Positions 9,160 through 16,193 of a DNA stretch of 64,000 nt are shown here, one piece after another. Source of the DNA: Microbacterium allomyrinae (GTDB lineage Bacteria > Actinomycetota > Actinomycetes > Actinomycetales > Microbacteriaceae). Location of the stretch: contig NZ_JAGTTN010000001.1 in NCBI RefSeq assembly GCF_020682705.1, forward strand, positions 62,001 through 126,000, read 5' to 3'. The notes under the pieces were generated by a model that made no database searches, was not told the origin of the DNA, and saw nothing but the letters and a program-made list of their open reading frames with translations. The position numbers and the translations under genes are program-made. The first letter of the stretch is position 1. The number at the start of each line of letters is the position of its first letter.

Positions 9160-9750
9160 TCACGCAGCAAGTAGCTGCGGAACCTTCTGCCCACGGACCG
9201 GCACCCAGCCGGACTCGAGCAGCGAGTAGTAGTGATCGGCGAGCGACTGATCGAACGCCTCACGGTGGTCACGCGCCCAGGTCTGGGCGAGGTTGCATGC
9301 CCAGCAGACGCGGTAGCCATCGCGGAATTTCTTGGGCTGGACGTTGAACGGCGCGAGCCGATGCCCGTTGCCGCACGCGTCGCGCCGAGACATGTGGTGA
9401 GTTCCGTGCTTCACGCTGTCGAGCACATTCGAGCGCTGCGTGTCCCACCGGAGGTTCCTGACTTCGTTGTTGCCGGGGTCGCCGTCACGATGACACCCCA
9501 CCAAGCCGATCGGGCGCGGCCCGACGAATGCCGCGAGAACGAGAAGGTGCACCTTCCGCGTCTTGGCGACGCCGTCGCGCCGAAGTGAGACGTGCCGATA
9601 CCCCTCTTTGTGCGTCGCCGGGCGTAGCATCTGGCCGCGCCTCCGCCGCCCGCGACTGTCGAGTCGATTGAGCGAGCGCACGCGGCCGTGGTCGCTCACC
9701 TCGTAGACACCCTCGTAGCCGACGACCGCTCGCCACTCCTCAGCGGTCAC
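9160..9750 (-). CDS. NUMOD4-HNH homing-type endonuclease
   Basis: The N-terminus EEWRAVVGYEGVYEVSDHGRVRSL is the NUMOD4 DNA-binding motif. It is followed by an HNH core (VHLLVLAAFVGP, LVGCHRDGDPGNNEVRNLRW) and a C-terminal Cys-pair region (CGNGH, CWAC). The 196-residue protein resembles free-standing homing endonucleases that invade phage genomes. Its GTG start overlaps the stop of the preceding gene as GTGA, and it ends 14 bases before the next start, so it has been fitted into the lysis block without disrupting it. Confidence 0.82.
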   Translation of the reverse strand: MTAEEWRAVVGYEGVYEVSDHGRVRSLNRLDSRGRRRRGQMLRPATHKEGYRHVSLRRDGVAKTRKVHLLVLAAFVGPRPIGLVGCHRDGDPGNNEVRNLRWDTQRSNVLDSVKHGTHHMSRRDACGNGHRLAPFNVQPKKFRDGYRVCWACNLAQTWARDHREAFDQSLADHYYSLLESGWVPVRGQKVPQLLAA

Positions 9751-10052
9751 GGGATGTACCCCGCGGGCGGCTCGGGCGGTGGTGGGGGCTTCCTCTGCCA
9801 GATGTGATCGGTGAGTGCGCCTACGTGGTTCCGCGAGGCTGCTTTGTCTGCCCAGAACCGATCGGCCTGAGCGTTGAACGCCTCCACGCTGACTTCCGCG
9901 CGCCTGTCGGCCGCGTCACGCTCCTCCTGGATCTGGTTGAACCAGGCCTGCCGGTCATCCCACGCACCCTTGCGCAGCAACGCCCACGCGGCGATGAACG
10001 CCGCCGCCGCTGACCCGGTCCCCGTGAGGAGGATCTGCATCCACTCCGGCAT
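9747..10052 (-). CDS. Single-pass membrane protein of lysis block (holin/spanin-like)
   Basis: The 101-residue protein has one N-terminal membrane helix (about residues 4 to 26), then a charged helical stretch rich in E, R and D, and a proline-rich end. This shape fits a class III holin or a spanin-like accessory. The ATG has a strong GAGAGGGGG site. It lies directly after the endolysin and a 44-residue membrane protein. Confidence 0.6.
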   Translation of the reverse strand: MPEWMQILLTGTGSAAAAFIAAWALLRKGAWDDRQAWFNQIQEERDAADRRAEVSVEAFNAQADRFWADKAASRNHVGALTDHIWQRKPPPPPEPPAGYIP

Positions 10053-10069
10053 CGATGCCCCCTCTCGGG

Positions 10070-10204
10070 TCAGAGCGCCGCACCACCCGCGAACACGGCG
10101 AGCAGCACGGCAAACCCTCGAGCGACGTCGAGAGCGAATAGGACGGCCGCGGTCAGCCCCACCGCGAGTGCGGCGAGGCCGACCACCTGAACGGAACGGA
10201 TCAC
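10070..10204 (-). CDS. Very small two-helix membrane protein, holin candidate
   Basis: A 44-residue frame starts at a GTG that overlaps the endolysin stop as GTGA. It is almost entirely hydrophobic, with two predicted membrane segments (about 7-24 and 30-43) split by ALDVARG. Its size, coupling to the endolysin and neighbour with one membrane helix make a holin or antiholin pair plausible. Confidence 0.55.
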   Translation of the reverse strand: MIRSVQVVGLAALAVGLTAAVLFALDVARGFAVLLAVFAGGAAL

Positions 10205-10905
10205 AGGCCGAGGCGTGCGAGCGTCTTCGGTCCTGCGATGCCGTCGACCGTGAGGCCGGCGCGGCGCTGGAACTCACGCACCGCGGCATCCGTCTTCGAG
10301 CCGAATTCGCCGTCGACCACCAGGCGCGACGCGTACAGCGGATAGTCACGCTTCAGGCGTGCCTGCACTGCCGACACGAGCGCACCCTTGTCGCCCTTGC
10401 GGACGCTGCGGACCGCCGCGGGAGCAGGCGCGGGGGCGGGGGTCGGCGCGGGCTTCGGAGCGGGCGCGGTCAGTCGACCTGCGGCGACGCTGCGGATCTC
10501 GCCGAGCGGGTCGAGGAACCCGCCGCCGACACGCTGCTGCTCGATGTGCACGCACGAGCCCGACGTCGCACCCGAGTTGCCCTCGTGCAGGATGATCTTG
10601 CCCTGCGGAATCTCTTCGCCGATCGCCTGCTGCGAGGCCCAGGGACCGTGCGCGTAGCGGAAATCGAACTCCATGCCGTCGAGCACGGAACGGATCACGA
10701 TCGAGTACCCGAAACCGTGCGTCGGGCCGGGAACCGTCTTCGAGATCACGCGGCCGGCGTGCAGCGCGGGAACGGCGACCGTGCCCGGCTTGGACGAGTG
10801 CGAGATGTCCTGCCCGCGATGACGACGCGTCGGCGTCCGGTACGCGCCGAACTGCCCGCCGTTGAGGTTGACCCCGGACCCGTAGAAGTCCGTCACCGCG
10901 CTCAC
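10201..10905 (-). CDS. Endolysin: M23 peptidase plus peptidoglycan-binding domain
   Basis: The first about 135 residues form a lysostaphin-type M23 peptidase: HRGQD supplies the first zinc ligands and SGSCVHIE the later His motif (usually HxH, here with a cysteine in the first position). A proline/alanine-rich linker follows, and residues about 165 to 234 form a peptidoglycan-binding domain type 1 (GEFGSKTDAAVREFQ). The GTG start overlaps the previous stop as GTGA. It degrades host cell-wall cross-links at lysis. Confidence 0.85.
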   Translation of the reverse strand: MSAVTDFYGSGVNLNGGQFGAYRTPTRRHRGQDISHSSKPGTVAVPALHAGRVISKTVPGPTHGFGYSIVIRSVLDGMEFDFRYAHGPWASQQAIGEEIPQGKIILHEGNSGATSGSCVHIEQQRVGGGFLDPLGEIRSVAAGRLTAPAPKPAPTPAPAPAPAAVRSVRKGDKGALVSAVQARLKRDYPLYASRLVVDGEFGSKTDAAVREFQRRAGLTVDGIAGPKTLARLGL

Positions 10906-11027
10906 GCGGTCACCTCCGGGTCATCGTTGCGCGTCGGCTCTTCGGCGTCGCCGAGCGAGTCATCGCCCTCGAGCTCCCACGCGGAATCGGCCGGATCGAT
11001 CTCGGCCGGGGTTGTCTGGTCGACCAT
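10902..11027 (-). CDS. Small acidic phage protein, 41 residues
   Basis: This short frame starts at an ATG with AAAGGGG eight bases upstream, and its stop overlaps the endolysin GTG. The product is strongly acidic (DPADSAWELEGDDSLGDAEEP). It is the first gene after the terminator block, so it likely heads the lysis/late transcript. Function unknown. Confidence 0.65.
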   Translation of the reverse strand: MVDQTTPAEIDPADSAWELEGDDSLGDAEEPTRNDDPEVTA

Positions 11028-11054
11028 GATTGGTGCCCCTTTCAAACGACGAAA

Positions 11055-11078
11055 GCCCCCGGCGTGATCGCCGAGGGC
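11055..11078 (-). terminator. Hairpin terminator candidate before the acidic small gene
   Basis: On the minus strand GCCCTCGGCG pairs with CGCCGGGGGC around an ATCA loop (one G-U wobble), followed by TTTCGTCG. It ends 27 bases before the next start codon. Confidence 0.6.
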
Positions 11079-11097
11079 CGAAGTTGTTGCACGGAAC

Positions 11098-11127
11098 GGG
11101 CGCCACCCTCCCCCGAAGGTGGCGCCC
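11098..11127 (-). terminator. Perfect 10-bp hairpin, terminator candidate
   Basis: GGGCGCCACC and GGTGGCGCCC form a perfect 10-bp stem with a 10-base loop. It lacks a clear U-run, so it may be a weak terminator, a processing site or an antitermination target. Confidence 0.5.
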
Positions 11128-11332
11128 GCTCCCCCGTTCATTCGCGCCGGGTCACGCGCCGCGCATTGTCACAGCATCCGCGGTTGCTGTCTCCCATCCC
11201 AAGGAGGTCAGAACGCCTCCCACGCGCGCGCGTGGGGGCGAAGAGTCGCGCGCCCGCCGAAACCATCGACCGCCCAGGATCCAGGTGTGTGGCGTGTGGT
11301 CAGCGGGGCGCGAGCATGAGGGCGGAAACGAC

Positions 11333-11362
11333 GAATGCCCCGGCCGATCGGCCAGGGCATTC
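11333..11362 (-). terminator. Hairpin downstream of early operon
   Basis: GAATGCCC pairs with GGGCATTC, and an inner GGCC-GATC-GGCC continues the stem with one mismatch. On the minus strand it is followed by GTCGTTTCC. It lies about 80 bases after the last early gene and is the first terminator candidate for that operon. Confidence 0.6.
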
Positions 11363-11441
11363 AGTCAGGAATCAACTTTCCCGCATGCGTAGCTTAACAC
11401 GCGCGGCGGAAGGGTTGGAAACGTATGCGTCGCGTGTCGTA

Positions 11442-12443
11442 TCAGGCGGCGAATACGTCCCATGCGCGCTGCACACCGCCCGACCCGGGGAATACGTCAG
11501 TGAACTCGTCCTGCGGTTCCGCGCCGAGAAGATCGAACACCCACCTGCAGAATTCAGCCGGCTTCGCGCCGACTACCCGCCCAGGCTCGGTCGTGCGAGC
11601 CCCTGGCCGGTAGGTCAGCACGTCAACGCGTCGCGCGGATCCGCGCGACGCGTCGTCAGCGGCCGTTCCCGACGCGTCCGCGGCCGCGTGGCGCGACGTG
11701 TCGCCAAGGTCCTCCGCGACGCGTCTACCTGGTGCGCGCGACGTGTCGCTCGATTCGCCCGCGACGTGTCGCTCCACGCCGGTGAGACGCGACACCTTCT
11801 CGCCCGCCGTGGTGGAACGCGACGCGTCCCGGCGACCGCCCCAATAGATGACCGGCTCCCACGCGTTCAGCGGCCCTGCGCTTCGGGTTGGTCGCTCACC
11901 ACGCACCCATGCGGCAACCCGGGATCCGGGAGGGCAGAGCGCAAGCACGTCCTTCAGCGCACGCGCCGACGTTGACAATGCCCACCCGTCGTATCCGTCG
12001 AGCTGCTCCACGAGACGCCTATGGTCGACCTCGCCCGCATAGTCGGGATGGTCCCCGTAATACCGCTTCGACAGGCCCGGGTATGGCGGGTCCGCGTAGG
12101 CGAGACGCAAGACGTCGTGACCGCCGGCGGGCGCGACGCCTACGCCCGAGGCGAAGCGGTGCCGCGCCTGTCGACACCGCTTCGAGCAGCACACCGCGTC
12201 AGCACGCAAGGTCGCGGGGATCGGGCCGCGACACCACGCGCATAGCCGCTCGCCGCCACCCTCTGAGCGCCCGACCTTCGCCCGCATCCGCTTGTCGGCC
12301 ACGATCAGATCCGACTCGCGGAATCGCTTCAGGGTGGGCTTGATCTCGTCGGCCGCGACCCAGTTCCGCAGCGTGCGCTCGGTCCGTCCGACGCGCTTCG
12401 CGGCATCCGAGAGGGTCAGCCACCGATCGGGGGTCGGCATCAT
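11442..12443 (-). CDS. Phage DNA methyltransferase with HTH and zinc-ribbon N-terminus
   Basis: The 333-residue product begins with a helix-turn-helix (WLTLSDAAKRVGRTERTLRNW), then a four-cysteine ribbon (CAWC about 68-71 and CCSKRC about 85-90), then the catalytic DPPY at about 118-121. A SAM-binding-like FPGSGGVQRAW lies at the C-terminus, so the catalytic motif precedes the SAM motif as in beta-class N4/N6 methylases. A low-complexity DTSR/RRV-rich insert of about 70 residues separates them. The first of two adjacent ATGs makes an ATGA overlap with the upstream gene; it is the last gene of the early operon. Confidence 0.72.
   Translation of the reverse strand: MMPTPDRWLTLSDAAKRVGRTERTLRNWVAADEIKPTLKRFRESDLIVADKRMRAKVGRSEGGGERLCAWCRGPIPATLRADAVCCSKRCRQARHRFASGVGVAPAGGHDVLRLAYADPPYPGLSKRYYGDHPDYAGEVDHRRLVEQLDGYDGWALSTSARALKDVLALCPPGSRVAAWVRGERPTRSAGPLNAWEPVIYWGGRRDASRSTTAGEKVSRLTGVERHVAGESSDTSRAPGRRVAEDLGDTSRHAAADASGTAADDASRGSARRVDVLTYRPGARTTEPGRVVGAKPAEFCRWVFDLLGAEPQDEFTDVFPGSGGVQRAWDVFAA
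11647..11828. repeat. Array of GACGYGTC palindromes at about 23-base spacing
   Basis: GACGCGTC or GACGTGTC occurs starting at 11647, 11671, 11695, 11718, 11740, 11763 and 11821, with a degenerate copy near 11791. Spacing is 24, 24, 23, 22 and 23 bases for the first six. GACGCGTC is a perfect palindrome. The copies fall in different codon phases of the methyltransferase gene (read as DAS/DTS in some and RHV/RRV in others), so the DNA word rather than the protein seems conserved. Confidence 0.6.
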
Positions 12444-12598
12444 CCCCTGTCCACCACCTTGTACCGGTAGCCGCGACGAACCATGCGCCGTGCGTGCCGC
12501 CGCGCTACCCACCGCCAGTTCGTCTTCCGGACGCATCGCCACCCGGTGTCCATCTTCTCCGCGACCCAGTAGCGGTACTGAGGCTCATACTCGGTCAT
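12440..12598 (-). CDS. Small basic phage protein, 52 residues
   Basis: The frame runs from MTEYEPQYRYWV to KVVDRG and is rich in W, R and Y. It overlaps both neighbours by ATGA-type junctions, which supports reality. Basic charge suggests nucleic-acid contact, but the family is not recognised. Confidence 0.6.
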   Translation of the reverse strand: MTEYEPQYRYWVAEKMDTGWRCVRKTNWRWVARRHARRMVRRGYRYKVVDRG

Positions 12599-13341
12599 GC
12601 CGCCGCCCTCATCTCGACGGCCGGCGCGGGGCGCGCGTCGATCATCCGCGCCCACTTCACGGCGACGGCCGCGACCTGGACCAACTCAGCCCGAAGCCGC
12701 CCCCGGTCAGACTCGGCGAACGCCTCGAACACTTCCTCGAGCAGAATGTGCGCCCACGTCAGACGACCCTCACGCGATGCCGTGTCGGTCGATCGCTTCG
12801 CAGTCTCGGCCAGATCCTCCGCTCCGACATGGGACAGCCAATCGCCCGTGACGTCGAGCAGCCCGAGCGGCCGGGACTGCGGCCCGGTCCCGTCCATCCG
12901 ATCGCTCGGCGGTCCCCACTTCGCATCCTGACGGGCACGCTCCGCGACGACATCGCCGAGCACGGTCGCATCCGCGAGTTCGTCGCCATCCTCACCCGAG
13001 ACGGCTGCATAGACAGTCCCGAGCAGATCGTGAGCGACGTTCGCCCACTGGTCGACGCTCGAGTGAGTCCAGCGTGCTTTCGCGTACGCGTCGAGCGCGG
13101 TCGCGATGTCACCGCGGACCGCCAGCACACGAGCGACCGCGTCGGCGCCCGCGAGCTCGTACCCGTGCCGCAGACCTTCCTCGAACCCCTCGGTATAGGC
13201 CCGCATCGGAACCGGGCACGTGATGTCCCCCACGACCGTCAACCGGTCATCGATTGGGAGGTCGAACGGCACCCGCTTGCAGCACGCCGTGAGGTTCGAC
13301 CCGGGCTCGGGTGCGCGGTGCACGATCTCTGTCTCTGCCAT
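12595..13341 (-). CDS. MazG-like phage protein (putative nucleotide pyrophosphohydrolase)
   Basis: The C-terminal about 130 residues contain ERARQDAKWG, LLEEVFEAFAE and LRAELVQVAAVAVKW, the pattern seen in phage MazG-like or related all-alpha NTP pyrophosphatase proteins with ExxE metal ligands. The N-terminal half is not recognised. I start at the ATG encoding MAETEIVH, preceded by AGAGGACTAGAGGAC; an ATG seven codons earlier overlaps the previous stop as ATGA and is an alternative. A role in altering nucleotide pools is inferred only. Confidence 0.5.
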   Translation of the reverse strand: MAETEIVHRAPEPGSNLTACCKRVPFDLPIDDRLTVVGDITCPVPMRAYTEGFEEGLRHGYELAGADAVARVLAVRGDIATALDAYAKARWTHSSVDQWANVAHDLLGTVYAAVSGEDGDELADATVLGDVVAERARQDAKWGPPSDRMDGTGPQSRPLGLLDVTGDWLSHVGAEDLAETAKRSTDTASREGRLTWAHILLEEVFEAFAESDRGRLRAELVQVAAVAVKWARMIDARPAPAVEMRAAA

Positions 13342-13358
13342 GTCCTCTAGTCCTCTCG

Positions 13359-13784
13359 TCATGCCGCCGCGTCGACCGCGTCGGCCCCGTTCGTCTCGTG
13401 AGCGCGCATCACTCCGGGGAGCTCCCAGAGATTGACCGGCTCCCAGTAGTTGCCGCAGTCGCCCTCGCAGGCCGTGCACGCAGTGCCGTACTTCGTCGCC
13501 TCGCACAGCCGCTCGCCCTCCCAGGACTCAGGGTGCTCGCCTGCCCATTCCTCGAACAGCGGATGCTCGTCGTCCACGTGCGAGGCGTGCCCGAGCGCGA
13601 CGCACCCGGGGGAACCCGCAAGCTCGGCGAAGTATCCGCGGTCGTCGTGGTCGCCATGTCTGCGCTCGTAGTTCGCTTCCGCGATCTCATCGAACGCGGC
13701 CGTCAGCCATTCCTCGAAGTCGTCAGCGAGCGGTAGATCCCGCTCGATCTGGGCGATAGTGGGCACGTCATCCCATGCGCTCAT
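13359..13784 (-). CDS. Hypothetical phage protein, acidic with Cys cluster
   Basis: This 141-residue acidic protein has a cysteine cluster near its C-terminus (CEATKYGTACTACEGDC) that may bind metal. The ATG follows GAGAGGGA. It is in the early operon between the MazG-like gene and a zinc-motif/HTH protein. Family not recognised. Confidence 0.6.
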   Translation of the reverse strand: MSAWDDVPTIAQIERDLPLADDFEEWLTAAFDEIAEANYERRHGDHDDRGYFAELAGSPGCVALGHASHVDDEHPLFEEWAGEHPESWEGERLCEATKYGTACTACEGDCGNYWEPVNLWELPGVMRAHETNGADAVDAAA

Positions 13785-13796
13785 CGGTTCCCTCTC

Positions 13797-14825
13797 TCAT
13801 GCCGCCGCGTCGACCGCGGCGCCCTCTGTGTCCATCGCTGCGAGCAGCCGGTCAACGCCGAGCGCACCAGCCCTCGCCTGCACGTCTTCACGCCAATACC
13901 GGCCTTCCGCGCTACGTCGCACCGAACCCTGATCAGCCCACCCGTGCACCCTCGATCCGGTGACCCCGGCGAGCTTCGCGGCATCGGCGAGCGTCATCCA
14001 CCGCGGATCGTGCGCCGTCGTGCGATCCTTGTCGCCGAGCGGGATATCGCGTGCGTGCACCTCGTCGGCGAAAATCTCAGCCCACAACCCCGAGTCGTCC
14101 CGATCCGACCGCTCCCAGTCGCACGTCGTGCACCGGAACCGGGCCGGGGACTTGACGCCGCGCGGCGGCTTGATCCGCACCGTCTTGCAGTCGCACTCCG
14201 GGCACGGGGTCGCCGTCCACCGCTCGCGATCCTCGAGCGGCCACTTCGCCGCAGCCGCCGCGACGGTCCACTGCCCCGGCGCACCCTCGATCTCCATGTC
14301 ACACAGGAACGCGACCAGATGCCCGATCACACGCGAGTCGTTCGCGAGCCGGTCGAACCCGTCAAGGATCACCAGCGCGCACCCGTTCGCATCCTCGTAC
14401 GCATCCTCAGACGAGATCCCCGCCTCGAGCGGTTCAGCACGCCACGGATGCCCGACACCGAACTGCACCAGCAGAGCCCACGCACGCAGCCCGCGCACGA
14501 GATCATTCGGCGCGTCGATATAGTCCGAGGCGACCGGCGCCGGCATGTCCACCCGCGACGACGTCACCGACAGCCGATCGAAGTTCCACCCCGACTTCAT
14601 CGGATCCGCCTTCGACCGAATCGACCCGACAAGATCGGCGACGTCCTCGAGGTGCCGCGTCGCGCCCCGGTAGCAGCGTTCGCAGATGTAGGCGCCTTCA
14701 CGAGCACCCACCGGGACGCACCCTGAGCACTCGCCGGGACCGTCGTCGCCGAAGTCGTCACATACCGCGAAATGCATGTCGGGCACCCGACAGCGAACGC
14801 ACCCCCGATCATCCATGACCGTCAT
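13797..14825 (-). CDS. Phage protein with several Cys pairs and C-terminal HTH
   Basis: The 342-residue product has N-terminal CVRC and CERC pairs, a mid-protein zinc ribbon (CPECDC...CTTCDW about 210-245) and a C-terminal excisionase/MerR-like helix-turn-helix (WMTLADAAKLAGVTGSRVHGWADQG). The combination suggests a DNA-binding regulatory or structural role. Its ATG overlaps the upstream stop as ATGA. No exact family is recognised. Confidence 0.6.
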   Translation of the reverse strand: MTVMDDRGCVRCRVPDMHFAVCDDFGDDGPGECSGCVPVGAREGAYICERCYRGATRHLEDVADLVGSIRSKADPMKSGWNFDRLSVTSSRVDMPAPVASDYIDAPNDLVRGLRAWALLVQFGVGHPWRAEPLEAGISSEDAYEDANGCALVILDGFDRLANDSRVIGHLVAFLCDMEIEGAPGQWTVAAAAAKWPLEDRERWTATPCPECDCKTVRIKPPRGVKSPARFRCTTCDWERSDRDDSGLWAEIFADEVHARDIPLGDKDRTTAHDPRWMTLADAAKLAGVTGSRVHGWADQGSVRRSAEGRYWREDVQARAGALGVDRLLAAMDTEGAAVDAAA

Positions 14826-15046
14826 CGCTTCCTTCCTCCCTGAGCAATGACGCTCATCCGCGCGAGGGCATGTGCCTGGAGTCGCGCTGCCTCTCGGTAT
14901 TCGGCTTGGATCTCTCTCGCCTCGCTGATCGATCGCACTGGAAATCCGGCGTTCTGCATCGCGGTCAGCGCCTTGGCCTCGGCCTGGTCGAACCGCAGGA
15001 TCGCACCGTCGAGCACTGCGAGACGATCACGGTCAGAGCGATTCAT
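14822..15046 (-). CDS. Small helical phage protein, 74 residues
   Basis: The product is alpha-helical and charged (AEAKALTAMQNAGF, EIQAEYREAARLQAHALARM). It overlaps the upstream gene by 14 bases and the downstream gene by 4. Function unknown. Confidence 0.6.
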   Translation of the reverse strand: MNRSDRDRLAVLDGAILRFDQAEAKALTAMQNAGFPVRSISEAREIQAEYREAARLQAHALARMSVIAQGGRKR

Positions 15047-15611
15047 CCGGAGTCCCCCGGTTCTCCTGCTCCCAGACCTTGGCGGCGTTGCGAGCGGTCC
15101 CGCAGTGGCGACAGTCGTTGGTCGTTCCGTGCGGGTGATGGACCTTGCAGAACGGGGACGGCGGGAATCCAGCGAGCCGCGCGCCGGGGCTCTCGCCCTC
15201 GCTCGCCCACTCCCCCTCTCCCTCTCTCTCCCATGCCGAGCGGCCCGCCAGCGGGTCGCCAGCGGCCCGCTGGAAGAGGTCGGGCGGCGGGGCGGGATGC
15301 TTCGACCGGAGCGGATGCGACACGGAAGGCCACTCCCGAACTTGGTAGTACGTGCGCCCGCCCTCGGCGTAGATGCCGATGTACCCGGCCGCGTCGAGGA
15401 TCAGCAGATGCTCGGTCAGGTCGTCCTCGGTCAGCGACGCTCCCGGCCAGATCGACGGGCGCAGCTTCCAATCCGTGCACGTCTCCCGACCGTGATCGTC
15501 CGCGTGCATCCTCAGCCCGAGCGCCGTCCACTTCACCTCGAGCGGGAGCGAGATCAGGTCCTCGTCGGTCCACAGGTCGGGCGGCGTCGGCCGCAGCTTG
15601 CCAATCGTCAT
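15033..15611 (-). CDS. Phage replication-type winged-helix protein (DnaD/DnaT-like N-terminus)
   Basis: The first about 105 residues (LRPTPPDLWTDEDLISLPLEVKWTALGL, HADDHGRETCTDWKLRPSIWPGASLTEDDL, YYQVREWPSVSHPLRSK) match the pattern of phage replication proteins whose N-terminal winged helix starts with a P-x-F/L-W-T-D-E motif. The C-terminus has a CHHPHG/CRHCG-like cysteine and histidine tail that may bind zinc. It would recruit replication machinery. The ATG has GAGGA upstream. Confidence 0.55.
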   Translation of the reverse strand: MTIGKLRPTPPDLWTDEDLISLPLEVKWTALGLRMHADDHGRETCTDWKLRPSIWPGASLTEDDLTEHLLILDAAGYIGIYAEGGRTYYQVREWPSVSHPLRSKHPAPPPDLFQRAAGDPLAGRSAWEREGEGEWASEGESPGARLAGFPPSPFCKVHHPHGTTNDCRHCGTARNAAKVWEQENRGTPDESL

Positions 15612-15930
15612 GCCGATTCATTCCTCGCAGAACAGCCCGCAACGCGGGCAGTAGATCATCGGGTGCAACCCGGAAGCACTCAGTGAACCCGCGGCCACCG
15701 GGCAGGATCACGCGACCCTCGGACTCCGACGCGAACGCGCGCGGGTAATGCTCGGCGACGGCGTCGAGCACGAACCGCTCAGTCGTCGGCGCGTGATCCC
15801 GAGACAGGATGAACACCTCGCCACCGGTCCGGGTCAGGCCGATCATTCGGAGCACGGGCGACGTCGTGCGCCCGACCTTCAGCACGCCTGCCGCGCGCCA
15901 GTACACGGCGTAAATCGTGACCGGCTTCAT
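15043..15930 (-). CDS. GIY-YIG/T5orf172-like nuclease; 3' half overlaps next gene out of frame
   Basis: The first about 105 residues look real: IYAVYWRAAGVLKVGRTT resembles the GIY-YIG core, followed by ERFVLDAVAEHYP and a GRGFTECFRV segment common in phage GIY-YIG-like proteins. The frame then has no stop and continues for about 185 codons through the replication-type gene in a different frame, giving an R/G/A-rich sequence that looks non-biological. The true end is therefore uncertain: a frameshift near 15,620-15,660 would give an early stop after CPRCGLFCEE. Confidence 0.5.
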   Translation of the reverse strand: MKPVTIYAVYWRAAGVLKVGRTTSPVLRMIGLTRTGGEVFILSRDHAPTTERFVLDAVAEHYPRAFASESEGRVILPGGRGFTECFRVAPDDLLPALRAVLRGMNRHDDWQAAADAARPVDRRGPDLAPARGEVDGARAEDARGRSRSGDVHGLEAAPVDLAGSVADRGRPDRASADPRRGRVHRHLRRGRAHVLPSSGVAFRVASAPVEASRPAARPLPAGRWRPAGGPLGMGERGRGGVGERGREPRRAARWIPAVPVLQGPSPARNDQRLSPLRDRSQRRQGLGAGEPGDSG

Positions 15931-16193
15931 CGGTTCGCCGCCTTCTCATCAGCGCGCGCCGCGGCCCGGTCGTCCTGGTGCGGCTGCGACACCTTCGAGC
16001 ACAGCCCGAAACGGTCGAGCTTGATCACCCGCTGACCACACAACCCGCACACCGGATAGCCGGTATGGGTCCGATCAATGCGGGCCATCGCCTCCGCGTT
16101 CACCTTGCGGACATGCTCAGCCTGCGACGGGTCGAGCTTCCAGCCCTTCTCATCCGTCGACCAGCCGCCGTCGACCACCTTCGCGGGCGTCAC
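15927..16193 (-). CDS. Small phage zinc-ribbon-type protein, 88 residues
   Basis: It starts at a GTG overlapping the methyltransferase stop as GTGA and stops in an ATGA overlap with the GIY-YIG-like gene. CGLCGQRVIKLDRFGLC suggests a small zinc site. Function unknown. Confidence 0.6.
   Translation of the reverse strand: MTPAKVVDGGWSTDEKGWKLDPSQAEHVRKVNAEAMARIDRTHTGYPVCGLCGQRVIKLDRFGLCSKVSQPHQDDRAAARADEKAANR

Larger units (their letters stand above)
11028..11441. other. Gene-free block between early operon and lysis genes
   Basis: This 414-base stretch has no convincing gene. It holds three hairpins (annotated separately) and an 18-base palindrome CCCACGCGCGCGCGTGGG at 11219-11236. Its position between the early operon and the lysis/late genes suggests that early transcription ends here and that late transcription starts or is antiterminated here. 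I could not identify a convincing promoter. Confidence 0.6.

Noticed and set aside
11620..11830. CRISPR array reading of the periodic repeats
   Set aside because: The repeated word is only eight bases with about 15-base intervals, inside a coding gene and without cas genes.
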